Counted from the first letter of the stretch, positions 34,192 to 44,523 are shown. The stretch: DNA of 64,000 nt from Symsagittifera roscoffensis (GCF_963678635.1 NC_087064.1:32278369-32342368), one strand, 5' to 3'. Made by a program: numbers and translations. The notes: a model not told the origin generated them from the letters alone.

Positions 34192-37100
34192 TTACTTTTT
34201 AAATTCTACTTTCTTTAATATTTTAGATTGGGGGATGAACATTTTGTAATTTTTACGTGGTTGATTTCGGAGTCTTGTTGTTTTTCTATGTTCTGATTTG
34301 TCTATTTCTTCTTGGGGTATTATTTGTTCGGTCATTTTTCTATTTTTTCTTTGTTTTGGGTATTCTTTATGGTTTTGTGTATTGATTTTGGTTGCGGTTG
34401 GTTTTGTGTTTTGATTTTCGGTGGGGTTATCATTTTGTTCTGTGTTTTTCAGATGTGGTTCATTTTGAATGATTTTTAATCCTGTGAAAGAATATAATTG
34501 GGTTAATTCGCGGAGTGCGTATTCTTTTGGGTAATAAGGTAATAGGTTGTTTCGATGTTGAGCGATTTCTTTTCTGTTTGAGTCGATAATTTTATATGTG
34601 ACATCAGTGGGTTTTGCAATTATTTGGTAGGGTCCTTTTCGGAGGGGTTGTAATTTTTTAGAAATTCCTTTTTGAGTATTAAAATTAGGTATTAAAACAA
34701 ATGTTCCAATTTTTAAATCGGAAGCTGGTGTAAAGCGTGAATTGATTTGTTCATTTATGTTTTGTCTTTGTAATAACTTTTTCGTTATTTTTTGGTAAAT
34801 TTCATTGTGTTTCTTATCTCTATTTAAAATCCATTCGGTGTGTGTACCGGAGGCTAATTTAAGAATTTGTGGGTGATGAAAATGATCTTCATCGTGCGTA
34901 TGTAATGGGAGGTTATAACAAATTGAGTCTTTATTTGGTTGACAATAACCTTGTGCGTTTTTATGGGAATTTGCTGTAAACATTATTGGTTTGCGTGGCT
35001 TTTGGTTGAAAACCATTTCATATGGTGACATTCCTAAAGTTGTCGTAATTTGTGAATTATATGCTAAGGGAAATAATTTTACATCTGCTGACCATTCGGT
35101 ATATTTTGTATCATTTCCGTTGATGATACATCTAAGATATTCTTGTAGTGAACGGTTCATACCTTCGACTAAGCCGTTTGTCCAAGGTGCATGAGATGTA
35201 CGTGGTTTGTGTTTAATGTTGTATAAATGACATAGTGTTATTATTTCATTATTTATGAATTCTGTACCATTGTCTGTAACTAAAATTTCTGGTAGTCCGA
35301 ATTTTGCTATCCAGTGTTCATAGAGTGTTGTGTAAGCGTAATAAGCGTTACAATGTGGTACTGGGTTAAGTGCTACATAATGTGTAAATGCGTCAACAAT
35401 TACCATAATGTAGGAGTTTCCTTCTGATGAGGGTGAAATTGGTCCTTTAGTATCAAATGAGATACTGTGATTAAAGTACAAACTTTGTCCTTTAAAATCT
35501 TGTTTTTGTGCTATTTGTTTTTGATTTGGGTAAGGTTTATTCAGTTGACATACTATACAATCATTGCATAGTACTTTTATCCAAATTGGTGCATTTGGAA
35601 AGTAAAAATTTTGTATAAAATTTGAATATGTTTTTTCTGATCCAGAGTGTCCTTTAATATTTTGTGTATGTGAAATATTAAAAGCGATGAGAATCATACT
35701 TATAGGGAGGCAGGGGACTATGGATTCGTTTAAGTTGTATTCTAAAAGGTCTGTAGTTTCATTAATTGTTGTGTAATTAAATTTCCGAAAGTATCGGAGG
35801 AGTGTTTTGTTTCCTAGAATGGTTGAATCTGCTTTGATAGGTTTAGTTTTATATTTGTGCCATGATTTCAGTTGTCTAATTATCGGGTCAAGATTTTGAT
35901 ATTGTTTCAGTGTTGAAATTGTAATCGTATCTGTTGGGGGGAGAAAAATGTTTTCAATTTCGAATTTAGATAAGGGTATTGTATCAAGTGGGTCGTGAAG
36001 GTCAAAAACTTGATTTATTGTGTATTTTGAATCATTTATTTGTGGTCCTGATAAATTTATTTTATCAGTTAAATCTTCTTTTTCAATTAGTGGAAAATGG
36101 TCTTTTTTAGGCGGGTGTTGTTTTGTTCGTTTTTGTTGGGTGTTATTTTTTATCCATTGAGAATATGGGATTGGTTTGAAAGTTGATGTTCCAAGTAGGT
36201 CAACTTCATAATGATTATTTTGACAATCTAAATAAAGTGGGAAATGTTGTAAATTATTTATTTGTGATTGTTCAATATCAGTTTTAACTGCATATTTGCA
36301 TTCTAATCGGGGTGATGTTTCGTTTTCTGCAAGGTAGAATTTTATGTTTTTGGGTATTTCAACTGTTGTTTTTCGTGTAAGTAATTCAGGTGGTGTATTT
36401 CGACTTAAGGTGTCTGGTAATGCAAGATTTTTTCCTGCAGTCCAAACTATATGTAAGTTTGGAAATTTCATTAGAATTAGTTGAAATCTGTAAACTCGGT
36501 GGTTTGGATTAGACTTTTGTGTAAAAAGAAAAATGATTGGTTTATGGTCTGTGAATAGAACTGTTGGATGTTTTGATCCAAGTATCAGAAATTCATATTC
36601 TGTCAGTGTATATATTATGGCTGTACATTCTCTCATTAGAGTTGAGAGTCGTAGCTCTGCTTGAGTGAATAATCGAGAATTTGCTGATATCAAGTTCATT
36701 TTATTTGTACCATTATGTGATTGTAATAGTGCTGCGCCGATGCCAAAGTTCGAAGCATCGCACATTGCATAAAATGGTTGATCAGGGTCTGGAATTGTGT
36801 TTGAAATTTGTTCAGTTAAAAGTTTCTTTATTTCTTCGAATCGTGCTTGATGTTCTGTATTCCATTCAAAATTATTTTGTTGTCTAAGGATGTTGTAAAA
36901 TGGTCGTAGATATAATTGCATTTTATAAACATATTTACTTAAAAAGTTTAACATTCCAAGGAATTCTTGGATTTTCTTTTTATTTGTTGGTGGTTGAAGT
37001 TTTTGAATAGCGTCAATGCGTGATTTCAGTGGAGTGATTGTTTTTCTTTCGATGTTATGTCCTAAGAATTTAACTCTTGTCAAAAAGAAGTGTGATTTAT

Positions 37101-39120
37101 CGGGGGCGGCCTTCAGATTTTCGTTCTGAAGTATTTGGTGGTATTTTTCTAAAACATTGAACATTTCGTCTTTTGTTTGTGATTGCATAAAAACATCGTC
37201 TAGATAGGTGATTGCGTTTTTCTTGAGTATTAGTGGTCTAAAATTTTTGCTCATAAAAGCTGAAAATGCTGCTGGTCCTATGGATATTCCATAGAATAAG
37301 CGGTTAAATTCATATTGTTGGTTTCCGATAACAAATTGTGTTAAACGTCGTGATTGTTCATCTAGTGGCATTTGATTGTATGCACTATTCATATCGGCGG
37401 TTGTAAAGTATTTGCCGTTTATTTTTGTTAAAATAACTTGTATTGGTTCAATGGGCCAATTACATTTTGATTCATCTATGAGTGAATTGAGGTATCTAGC
37501 GTCGAGAACGATTTTTAATGATTCTCCTTTAGCTAGAATGATAACAGGGTTGATGAATGTGTTGCCTTTTGGTTGTTCTTCTTTGTTTACTGGTGATATA
37601 ATGTTGTATTGTTCTAAAATATCGAGTAATCTGTTCACTTTATCATGTAAGTGAATTGGTACTTTACTTGCTCTCTGTTTTTTGAAAACTGCGTCTGGTT
37701 TTAACGGGAGATGTAGTGATGAACTGATTTTGCCAACATCGAATTTTGATGTTGCATAGACTGATGAATATTTAATGAGCTGTTTGGCTAATTTTTCGAA
37801 TTCGTCTTGTGTTATTTGTGAATGTTGGAAATTAAACATTGTTAAAAATTTCTGTTGGTCCTCTGTGTAGTTACTTATGTTGAATGTAGGTTTGAAATAT
37901 GGAGTTTTTGTGAAATAATCCGTATTTCTGTTTTCGTTACTTATTATTTTATTTATAGATAATTCTTCATTAAGAATTGTAGATTGGCAAATATCTAGTA
38001 ATTGGAGTATATTATTTACGCGATAGGCTTTTTCGTGTATTGGTGATATTGTAGCGTTGGTTTCACAATATCCTAAAAGTCCTAAAGGTAATGTTACTTG
38101 GTAAGGTGTGTTGTTATAAACATGTAAGGAAATAATATCTGAATTCGAATTTTTCAAATATTTTATTGAAGAGATTGTGATTTTGAAAAATTTATGAATA
38201 GGTTTGAATTCAAAATCTGACATATAAAATTTTTGTTTGTTTTGTTCTTTATCATATTGGTGAACTTGTTTGATTGAAAAATTATAGATATTTCCTGATA
38301 GTGGTTTTAGGTGTTTTCTTTGTTGGTTAAATATCGGGTAGAATTTTGAAAAGAATGGTGGTTGTTTATTTAATCTTTGAAAAAATGTTAAGGATGTTTC
38401 TTTTGTTTTTGTATATTTATCTTTGATTAATATTTTACTATTTAGGATGTTAATTGTTGGTATATACTTCGAAATAAATGGTATTCCAATGATATTATAT
38501 TTAATATCAGTGATATGGAATATTTGTTTAAATGGCTTATTTAAAATTTTGCTTTGCTCCATTGTTCTGGTAGGGAGGAGAAATAATTGGATTTTTCCGT
38601 AGTTTATCAATGTTGATCCTTGTGCTGTTGCTAGTTTGCTGGAGGTTTCAAGAGGTGTTAGCTTTGGGTGTAAGGATTTTATTTCATTCCATGTGGGGAT
38701 GTTTATTATGTTTGATTCTGCTCCTGAATCAATTAAAAAATCTATTTCAAGGTCTGGTGGTTGAAATTCTTTATTTCTTGGGCTTTCTAAGAGAAATGGT
38801 ATTGTCCAAATTTTTTCTTTGGGTTGTTCTTTTTGTATATTTTGATAAATGTGGTTTGTATTCAAGCATTTTGTTTTGGTATTTTTATTGGTTTGATTTG
38901 TAGTGTTAATCTCATTTGTTTCTTGTGTCGTTGGTGTGGAATTTATGGGTGTAGTGTAATAATTTTGAAGAAATTCTGATTGATTTTCATATATATGTGA
39001 TGGAAAGGGTTGTTCATATATGACAGATTCATAGTCATTTTCGACTTTTATCATATTGATAGCAAGAGTGTTTTCAGTATCACTTTCTGAATCTGATGAT
39101 GTACAGTTTATTTGATTGAG
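34192..39120 (-). CDS. pol: Pol: protease, reverse transcriptase, RNase H, integrase (copy B)
   Basis: In frame with gag but separated from it by TAA at 39121..39123. The first ATG after the stop is at 39054 (1620 codons to the end). Counting from that ATG, the aspartic protease active site DSGAE is at about 109. The RT has FTTADMNSAYNQMPL and YLDDV (about 617). RNase H follows with CDASNFGIGA. Integrase has an HHCC finger, a D-D-35-E triad and a GPY/F-type module (LRKGPYQI). It ends in a basic TTRLRNQPRKNYK tail. Order PR-RT-RH-IN and the GPY/F module place it in Ty3/gypsy (Metaviridae). No chromodomain seen. All catalytic residues are present. Confidence 0.92.
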   Translation of the reverse strand, partial: LNQINCTSSDSESDTENTLAINMIKVENDYESVIYEQPFPSHIYENQSEFLQNYYTTPINSTPTTQETNEINTTNQTNKNTKTKCLNTNHIYQNIQKEQPKEKIWTIPFLLESPRNKEFQPPDLEIDFLIDSGAESNIINIPTWNEIKSLHPKLTPLETSSKLATAQGSTLINYGKIQLFLLPTRTMEQSKILNKPFKQIFHITDIKYNIIGIPFISKYIPTINILNSKILIKDKYTKTKETSLTFFQRLNKQPPFFSKFYPIFNQQRKHLKPLSGNIYNFSIKQVHQYDKEQNKQKFYMSDFEFKPIHKFFKITISSIKYLKNSNSDIISLHVYNNTPYQVTLPLGLLGYCETNATISPIHEKAYRVNNILQLLDICQSTILNEELSINKIISNENRNTDYFTKTPYFKPTFNISNYTEDQQKFLTMFNFQHSQITQDEFEKLAKQLIKYSSVYATSKFDVGKISSSLHLPLKPDAVFKKQRASKVPIHLHDKVNRLLDILEQYNIISPVNKEEQPKGNTFINPVIILAKGESLKIVLDARYLNSLIDESKCNWPIEPIQVILTKINGKYFTTADMNSAYNQMPLDEQSRRLTQFVIGNQQYEFNRLFYGISIGPAAFSAFMSKNFRPLILKKNAITYLDDVFMQSQTKDEMFNVLEKYHQILQNENLKAAPDKSHFFLTRVKFLGHNIERKTITPLKSRIDAIQKLQPPTNKKKIQEFLGMLNFLSKYVYKMQLYLRPFYNILRQQNNFEWNTEHQARFEEIKKLLTEQISNTIPDPDQPFYAMCDASNFGIGAALLQSHNGTNKMNLISANSRLFTQAELRLSTLMRECTAIIYTLTEYEFLILGSKHPTVLFTDHKPIIFLFTQKSNPNHRVYRFQLILMKFPNLHIVWTAGKNLALPDTLSRNTPPELLTRKTTVEIPKNIKFYLAENETSPRLECKYAVKTDIEQSQINNLQHFPLYLDCQNNHYEVDLLGTSTFKPIPYSQWIKNNTQQKRTKQHPPKKDHFPLIEKEDLTDKINLSGPQINDSKYTINQVFDLHDPLDTIPLSKFEIENIFLPPTDTITISTLKQYQNLDPIIRQLKSWHKYKTKPIKADSTILGNKTLLRYFRKFNYTTINETTDLLEYNLNESIVPCLPISMILIAFNISHTQNIKGHSGSEKTYSNFIQNFYFPNAPIWIKVLCNDCIVCQLNKPYPNQKQIAQKQDFKGQSLYFNHSISFDTKGPISPSSEGNSYIMVIVDAFTHYVALNPVPHCNAYYAYTTLYEHWIAKFGLPEILVTDNGTEFINNEIITLCHLYNIKHKPRTSHAPWTNGLVEGMNRSLQEYLRCIINGNDTKYTEWSADVKLFPLAYNSQITTTLGMSPYEMVFNQKPRKPIMFTANSHKNAQGYCQPNKDSICYNLPLHTHDEDHFHHPQILKLASGTHTEWILNRDKKHNEIYQKITKKLLQRQNINEQINSRFTPASDLKIGTFVLIPNFNTQKGISKKLQPLRKGPYQIIAKPTDVTYKIIDSNRKEIAQHRNNLLPYYPKEYALRELTQLYSFTGLKIIQNEPHLKNTEQNDNPTENQNTKPTATKINTQNHKEYPKQRKNRKMTEQIIPQEEIDKSEHRKTTRLRNQPRKNYKMFIPQSKILKKVEFKK

Positions 39121-42100
39121 TTATAACGTATCAGTTACTGTGTCATCAATACCTGGGGGGTCTGATGTTGTTTCTGGGTTAGCTTGTACTTGATTGATTT
39201 GTCTTTGATGCTTAGGTGTACTACTTCTGTGGCGATTATTAGAATTATTATAGTTATTATTATTCCGGTGTGGTGATTGGGAATAATTTCTATAACGATT
39301 ATTATAACTTGGGTGTCGATTTTGTGAATTATTTCGCGATCTGTTTTGATAATTGCTGTTTGGTCTGTTATAGTTCGATCTATTATATGAGTTATTCCTT
39401 GATCGAGTATTCGGGTAATTCTGATTTCGGTTGTTTGAATAACTTCTATTTCGATTATAGGAGTAGTTTCTATTCCTAATGTATGATGAATTTCGTGATT
39501 GGTTGTTTGGATAGTAGTTATTTCTTGATTGGGAATTAGATCTAGAAACAAATCGTTGTGTATTTGAATTTGATCTGGAGTAGTTATTTCTACTATTTGG
39601 TCTATTGTAGTGATTTTGTGATGAATTTTGTGTATTTCTTCGTTCTGGTGATCTTCCTCTATAACTTGAGTTATATGGGGATTGATTTCTTGTATAACTT
39701 GTATTGTTCGGAAGTGGCTTTCCTGAACTGTTGTTGCTGTATACATTTTTGTTTGGTAGATTTTGATCTTTTTTCATGTATTGATAGAATGATTTATTTG
39801 GTTCTTTGTATTTTTGAGGTTTATTTTGACTATCTTGCTGTTTTTGTCTACATTCGGAAATACTATGTCCGTATCGTCGGCAATAATTACACCATTTTTT
39901 GAAAGATGGTTTGCCTTTGAAGTTTGGGTTCTTTTCGTAAATATTGAGTATTTCAGTGATTTTTTCAACGAGGTCTGTTTCTGATTCCTGTATATTATTA
40001 ATATTAGTGGGAGTCGTTTCAATTTTGTTAACGTATTGTAATTTCAGATTTTCCGTTTCTTCTAGTTTCATCGTGATTTCTGCTTGTTCTAATTTGTCTA
40101 CTAGTTTTCGAAAATCTAAATCGGGTTCTCGAATTGAAGAAGGATGGGATGCTCTCTTTTTTATTGCTATTTTCCTTAATTGTGGTGTTAAGGTCATCAT
40201 TAAGATTTCTGTCATCTTTGTGTTTTTATAGTCATGTGTATTTAATGAATATGCTTTTCGAACTAGTGTTTCGATTCGTACTGCTATTTGCTTGATGGTT
40301 TCGTTTGGTAATCTGCGAATTTCATTACATAAAACTCTTTGTTGTTGTTTGTTTCTTTCGGAGTCAAACATTTTTGAAAATTCTTGTGTAAACCTTTTCC
40401 AGTTTGATTTTATTTCTTGAGGTAGTACTGAAAACCATTTTTGGGCTGCGCCATCTAAGGTTGTTTGTATTAACGCTGTGCGTCGATGTATCCAATTTTG
40501 ATGTAGTGGCGTATTAATTGGTTCAGGTCCGATATTTAAAATCAGGTTTGCTGTTACTGCATTTAAATAATCTTCTACAGAGTATTCAGGGTCTGTTCCT
40601 GTGAAAACCATTAAAGGTTTGTTTGATGTTATTGATGATCCACCCATAAGGTATGGATTCATTGTCATTTGTAATGATTCTGCTGCATTTGGCATTTGAG
40701 AAAAATTTGAAAGTTGGTTTCTTGTTATTTCATGTTGTTGGAGATAATATGGGAGTGGTATTTCATTTTGCATTTGTGATGCTTGATACGAGTGTGCAGT
40801 CATTGGATTTTGTTGTTGAATTGGTTGAAAAGATTGTGTATTAATTAGATTTTGTTGTTGAATTGGTTGTTGATGTTGTGCATCTATTGGTTGTGGAGAA
40901 AAATTTCTATGATTTGTACGTGTTCTCTGTATTCCTTGTCTACGATATTCTTGAGTATTTTGTGCAAATATATCTGGTTGTAAGAAATCATCATCTGAGG
41001 ATAAATAATCCATTTGATAAGATGTCTGTTTTTTATTTTTATTTTGTTGAAAAAATGGGTAATTTTCACTGCGATCCTGTGGAGGATTTGGTTGAAAATT
41101 TTTGGAATTATATTGGGCCGTTGGGTTATCCCAGTTTCGAGGTTTTGTATATTGATTAAAATTTCTTTGTGGTTGATTATTTGTTTTTGATGGATGTGTA
41201 TAATTATAATTATGGTCTGCAAAGTTGTTTCTAGTGAATGTTTTGCGTGTTTTTGATGGTATTGTCATGGGTCTGTATGTTTGGTAATCCATATGTGAAT
41301 ATTTAGGGGCAACCGAAGGTTTAACGGTTGATTGTAAGGTTACCTGTGTTTGTGAAGGATTTGTATTTCTTGGTGTTGTTAAATTTGGGCGTATTGGTGA
41401 AATACTTTGTTGTGTAGTTGTTGTGTGTACAATTTCTTCATTTATGAAGTGTGATGGTGTCTGGATATCTTGTTGAGTAAGATTCCTAGTTCCATTGAGG
41501 TTTTCATTGTGTATGACTGTAGAGTTTAAACTATTATTTTGTGTATCGGGTAAAAATGTATTATAGTTTAATGGTGTTGCATCAATTGTTAATGGTATTA
41601 CTCTTACATAATCTCTTATGTAAGATATTGTACCTATTGCTTGACTTGAGATTGATTGTGGAAAGCTTATAAATGCGGGATGAGACCATTCGGGGTCCCA
41701 AACATAATCTGATTGTTCTGTGATAGCGGTATCATCGTTCGAATTTTGGGGTCTAAAATTTTTTCTTGCTTGTGCAATTAAATCAATATTGTGTGTGAAA
41801 TAATCTATTATGAACCATGCCAAAATTTTTTGTAAATCGTGTTTGGTATGTTGTGAAACGTCGTCTTTCGTGAAATTTTCTTTAATGATGTTTAAATAAC
41901 TAGAGAGTAGTGTGATTTCATGTCGTACTCTTAAATGTTTAGATGTTTCTGTCGGTGAGACATTTGTTAATGGGATTTCATTTTCTAATATCGAAATATA
42001 ACTATATATTATTGCGAAAACTTCATTGGTGAAAATGGAGTTTGCTCTTTGTGAGTTTTGGTATTGGATGCTTTTTATATATTCTGAAAAAACTTTTGAA

Positions 42101-42414
42101 AATTCTAAATCAAGATCGTCTGTTTGAATTGTATATTTTCTATTATTATGGTTTGGTGAGGTGAATTCTATGGAGTAGATTCCATACTGTTGTGTTATGT
42201 TGCATATATCTTTTAAGTAGTGGTCTATGATTTGTCTTTTGATTTTTACATCTGGGAACTCTGTTTTACATGGACTGATTCCGGGTTCAAATAAATTTAA
42301 TAGTAAATTTTTGCAAAATATATGCTGTCCTCTATCAGTGGTTGCATCTACTATAAAAGGAAAGATTTCATCATCATCTGGACTTTCTTCACCTGGAGTG
42401 TGCGTTGAGCTCAT
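39121..42414 (-). CDS. gag: Gag, 1097 aa (copy B)
   Basis: ATG at 42414, 26 bases inside the end of the 155-aa ORF. It has a long N-terminal part (1-600, Gln/Asn/Thr-rich in its second half). A retrotransposon-gag capsid-type domain follows at about 610-800 (RRTALIQTTLDGAAQKWF...). One CCHC zinc knuckle CNYCRRYGHSISEC lies at about 842-855. The tail of about 200 residues is almost only Asn, Arg, Ser and Tyr, probably RNA-binding and disordered. At about 1097 residues it is twice the usual gypsy Gag length. It ends at TAA where copy C reads CAA, so either B carries a nonsense change or the stop is read through. Confidence 0.9.
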   Translation of the reverse strand: MSSTHTPGEESPDDDEIFPFIVDATTDRGQHIFCKNLLLNLFEPGISPCKTEFPDVKIKRQIIDHYLKDICNITQQYGIYSIEFTSPNHNNRKYTIQTDDLDLEFSKVFSEYIKSIQYQNSQRANSIFTNEVFAIIYSYISILENEIPLTNVSPTETSKHLRVRHEITLLSSYLNIIKENFTKDDVSQHTKHDLQKILAWFIIDYFTHNIDLIAQARKNFRPQNSNDDTAITEQSDYVWDPEWSHPAFISFPQSISSQAIGTISYIRDYVRVIPLTIDATPLNYNTFLPDTQNNSLNSTVIHNENLNGTRNLTQQDIQTPSHFINEEIVHTTTTQQSISPIRPNLTTPRNTNPSQTQVTLQSTVKPSVAPKYSHMDYQTYRPMTIPSKTRKTFTRNNFADHNYNYTHPSKTNNQPQRNFNQYTKPRNWDNPTAQYNSKNFQPNPPQDRSENYPFFQQNKNKKQTSYQMDYLSSDDDFLQPDIFAQNTQEYRRQGIQRTRTNHRNFSPQPIDAQHQQPIQQQNLINTQSFQPIQQQNPMTAHSYQASQMQNEIPLPYYLQQHEITRNQLSNFSQMPNAAESLQMTMNPYLMGGSSITSNKPLMVFTGTDPEYSVEDYLNAVTANLILNIGPEPINTPLHQNWIHRRTALIQTTLDGAAQKWFSVLPQEIKSNWKRFTQEFSKMFDSERNKQQQRVLCNEIRRLPNETIKQIAVRIETLVRKAYSLNTHDYKNTKMTEILMMTLTPQLRKIAIKKRASHPSSIREPDLDFRKLVDKLEQAEITMKLEETENLKLQYVNKIETTPTNINNIQESETDLVEKITEILNIYEKNPNFKGKPSFKKWCNYCRRYGHSISECRQKQQDSQNKPQKYKEPNKSFYQYMKKDQNLPNKNVYSNNSSGKPLPNNTSYTRNQSPYNSSYRGRSPERRNTQNSSQNHYNRPNSRNNYSRSNSNTQRFVSRSNSQSRNNYYPNNQSRNSSYIRNRNYSYNRNRSYSNNRNQNYPNTRSRNNSYNRSNYNRPNSNYQNRSRNNSQNRHPSYNNRYRNYSQSPHRNNNNYNNSNNRHRSSTPKHQRQINQVQANPETTSDPPGIDDTVTDTL

Positions 42415-42856
42415 TTTTTCGTTCGATGACTGTTAATATGTAATTATTAATGTGTCGAATTGGTTGATTCCAATTGTATAGATGTACTGGTTTGTGTTTG
42501 TACTGCTTTTTTATTCTTCTTTTTCCTCTTTGTGATGAATTTGAAGTTGTTTCTGAGTCAGAAAAATATAATTGATCGTGAAGTGGGTAATTTTTATCTA
42601 TTGATTCTTTTAGTTTGTAAAGTTCGTCTAAACTGTTGGTTTCTGATTCTGAAAATGCGTTTCGATTTTTTGAAAATCTTTTTCGTGTTATTTGTCTTTG
42701 TTTAGTTATTATTTTCCTCTTTAGTGTTTGTCGTTTTGTGCGAATGTATCCAACTGTTTGTGTATGAGGTGTGATTACAAGGTCGTATTTTTTGTTATCT
42801 ATTTCACAATTGTGTAAAACGATTGTTTGTTTATTTCCTAGGTTTTTAAATGACAT
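42389..42856 (-). CDS. 155-aa very basic ORF upstream of gag (copy B)
   Basis: ATG at 42856; ends 26 bases inside gag. It contains an Arg/Lys-rich stretch at about 40-65 (RTKRQTLKRKIITKQRQIT) and another near 110-122, and a Ser-rich acidic stretch between (FSESETNSLDEL). The two basic patches resemble RNA-binding or nuclear-localisation motifs of retroviral regulatory proteins, but there is no sequence relation that I recognise. Three residues differ in copy C. A scanning ribosome would reach gag by leaky scanning or restart. Confidence 0.7.
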   Translation of the reverse strand: MSFKNLGNKQTIVLHNCEIDNKKYDLVITPHTQTVGYIRTKRQTLKRKIITKQRQITRKRFSKNRNAFSESETNSLDELYKLKESIDKNYPLHDQLYFSDSETTSNSSQRGKRRIKKQYKHKPVHLYNWNQPIRHINNYILTVIERKNELNAHSR

Positions 42857-43372
42857 AAGGTTTAGGATGACGGATGCAAAAGGTTGTTAAATGATTTCTA
42901 TTTTCTTAAATTGTTAGTTCTTACGATTTTTTGGTTAGCTTAACCTGGGTCTATTTGTTCAGGGTTGGAGAGAAAAGTATATCGATTCCGAAGAATGATT
43001 TTTACTTTCTCGTGACTAGTATAAGCTAAGGTGTTAACTTACTTAATCTTACTTAGGGGTAGTGATTGTGTTCAGGGGTTGGAGAATAGTAAATCGATCC
43101 ACAAGGTTCAGGTATAATTAGAACGCGAGTAGTTCGTTAGATACTATTTTAAACTTACTAAGTCTAAGATTTATCCTGGGTCTGGTAAGAGGGGGGGTCA
43201 AGTGAAGGATGAATAACCGAAGTTCTTCACTGTTTATCCTAATTTGAATGATTAGTTTTGTTTAAAAATTTCTATTAGTCTTAGGTCTTTAGAAAGGGTT
43301 GGGTAGTGAATCGACGTTTGAGGTCGTTAGACACTAATTAAGTGGGTGGGGGAGAACAAAGTTGTTCTGTTT

Positions 43373-43457
43373 GATCCAAGGATAAGCCTTGATGATCAAA
43401 TTTAAATTTTAATTAAGTAGAAAATGATTTAAGATCCAAGGATAAGCCTTGATGATC
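43373..43457 (-). repeat. Two tandem hairpin repeats in the leader (copy B)
   Basis: The 25-base unit GATCCAAGGATAAGCCTTGA+TGATC occurs at 43373..43397 and 43433..43457. Each can fold with CCAAGG/CCTTG pairing around ATAAG. Same pair in copy C. Candidate dimerisation or packaging element. Confidence 0.55.
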
Positions 43458-43787
43458 TGGTTTTAAAATTAAGTGAATTTAAGTTTTGATAAAATTTTAA
43501 ATGTGTGTAAAGGAAAGATTTAGTGTTTTGATGATATTAGTGAGTTGATGATTGCTGTTATGTTTTAGGTGATGAAGCTGGAACAACAGGATGATTTATG
43601 ATTACTAACCATTTATTGTCATGCTACTAATTTTTATTTTTATTTTCCAATAAATATTTTTCAAACATGTTTTGTATAATACTGCAGAGTTTTAGGAAAA
43701 CGATCTAAGATCTTTTTATCAATCGTTATTGTATAATATTAGTTTTGTTTAGCGCCTGAAATGATTTTGAAGAGTAACTTCGAGGTT

Positions 43788-44021
43788 TTATGTTTGCAAA
43801 TGGAAATCTAAATTCATTGCAAGTAGTATTCGAAATATAAAAGTTTGTTCTGGCTTTTGCCGAACTATCATATAACTATACGGCAAGTTTCTACTTTGTC
43901 GTATGTCGTCTTTGGTTCGAGGTCTTCTTCCAATTCCGGGTAGTTCTATTATGGTTCGGAATATTGGCTCTGATCTATTGAGTCGGAGAGACATTTCAAT
44001 TAAATTATTGTCGTATAACAT
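43788..44021 (-). CDS. 77-aa leader ORF (copy B)
   Basis: The first sizeable ATG-started frame after the primer-binding site. It starts MLYDNNLIEMSLRLNRSEPI and has one residue difference (Pro/His) from copy C. Basic, with no domain. As an upstream ORF it may regulate translation of the downstream genes, or be coding. The copies are too alike to tell. Confidence 0.45.
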   Translation of the reverse strand: MLYDNNLIEMSLRLNRSEPIFRTIIELPGIGRRPRTKDDIRQSRNLPYSYMIVRQKPEQTFIFRILLAMNLDFHLQT

Positions 44022-44089
44022 TTTGTAAATGTTTTTGTCTAATTTCTAATCTATTTTTGGTTAATTCTAATCTAGTAAGGTCTTGTTCG

Positions 44090-44107
44090 AGACTTATGGT
44101 CGCACCA
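44090..44107 (-). other. Candidate primer-binding site (copy B)
   Basis: On the minus strand TGGTGCGACCATAAGTCT starts two bases after the LTR end. TGG would pair with a tRNA CCA tail. Further sequence (TCGAAC) is complementary to a T-loop-like GTTCGA, supporting a tRNA relation. The tRNA is not identified. Confidence 0.6.
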
Positions 44108-44109
44108 GA

Positions 44110-44519
44110 TGAGTTAGGACCGAAGTGTATAACTCATAGAGTAATTTCGGATAGGGTACACCGTCTGCTCGTCACGCTATCTTATTTTCGGCCGGATAGA
44201 TTCGTGCAACTTCTTAGTCTAATACCGATCCTAATCTTACTCTTATACTATCTAGTCTCAGTTTGTTTAACTAGTCTCTGCTAGGCTCAATAGATCTAGG
44301 GTATACTGGTTTATTGCGGCTGCTGAAGTGCTCGGGAGAGTCCAACTAATTTCTAAGTTAAATTCAAATCTCTCTGGTGCTGAAATTACAAGTAACTTCA
44401 GCACTTACAAATAAGTGGGTTGTTAGTTAGATGGATCATGATTGGTTAATATTAAATACTTTACATTGGTAAAACATTTAATTTATCCAATCATAAAATA
44501 TAGTTTAGATCAGGTTCCA
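44110..44519 (-). repeat. 5' LTR of copy B
   Basis: 410 bp. AATAAA in sense orientation corresponds to 44310..44315. Ends next to the right target duplication AAAG (44520..44523). See the 3' LTR for the differences. Confidence 0.94.
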
Positions 44520-44523
44520 AAAG

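Larger units (their letters stand above)
42857..44109 (-). other. 5' leader of copy B
   Basis: About 1.25 kb between the LTR and the 155-aa ORF, including the primer-binding site, the 77-aa ORF and two tandem hairpins. Several GTAAG-type donor candidates lie in the corresponding region of copy C (near 52117, 52219 and 52230). Probably carries packaging signals; this is inferred from position. Confidence 0.55.
25660..44519 (-). mobile_element. Giant retrovirus-like LTR element, copy B (complete, 18,860 bp)
   Basis: Bounded by LTRs 25660..26070 and 44110..44519 and the target duplication AAAG. The two LTRs differ by one base over 394 positions, plus two substitutions and one indel in the last 17 bases at the outer end, so the insertion is recent. 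In sense order it holds a 77-aa ORF, a 155-aa ORF, gag, pol, 76-aa and 62-aa membrane ORFs, a 378-codon ORF without ATG, env, a 599-aa ORF and a terminal intron. Pol is of Ty3/gypsy type. Length is two to three times that of ordinary gypsy-class elements. The sense strand is A-rich and G-poor. Gag-pol and env each carry one in-frame stop. Confidence 0.95.

Noticed and set aside
39135-39746. 203-codon frame overlapping the gag tail
   Set aside because: A shadow of the Asn/Arg/Ser-rich repeats in another frame; copy C keeps only part of it.
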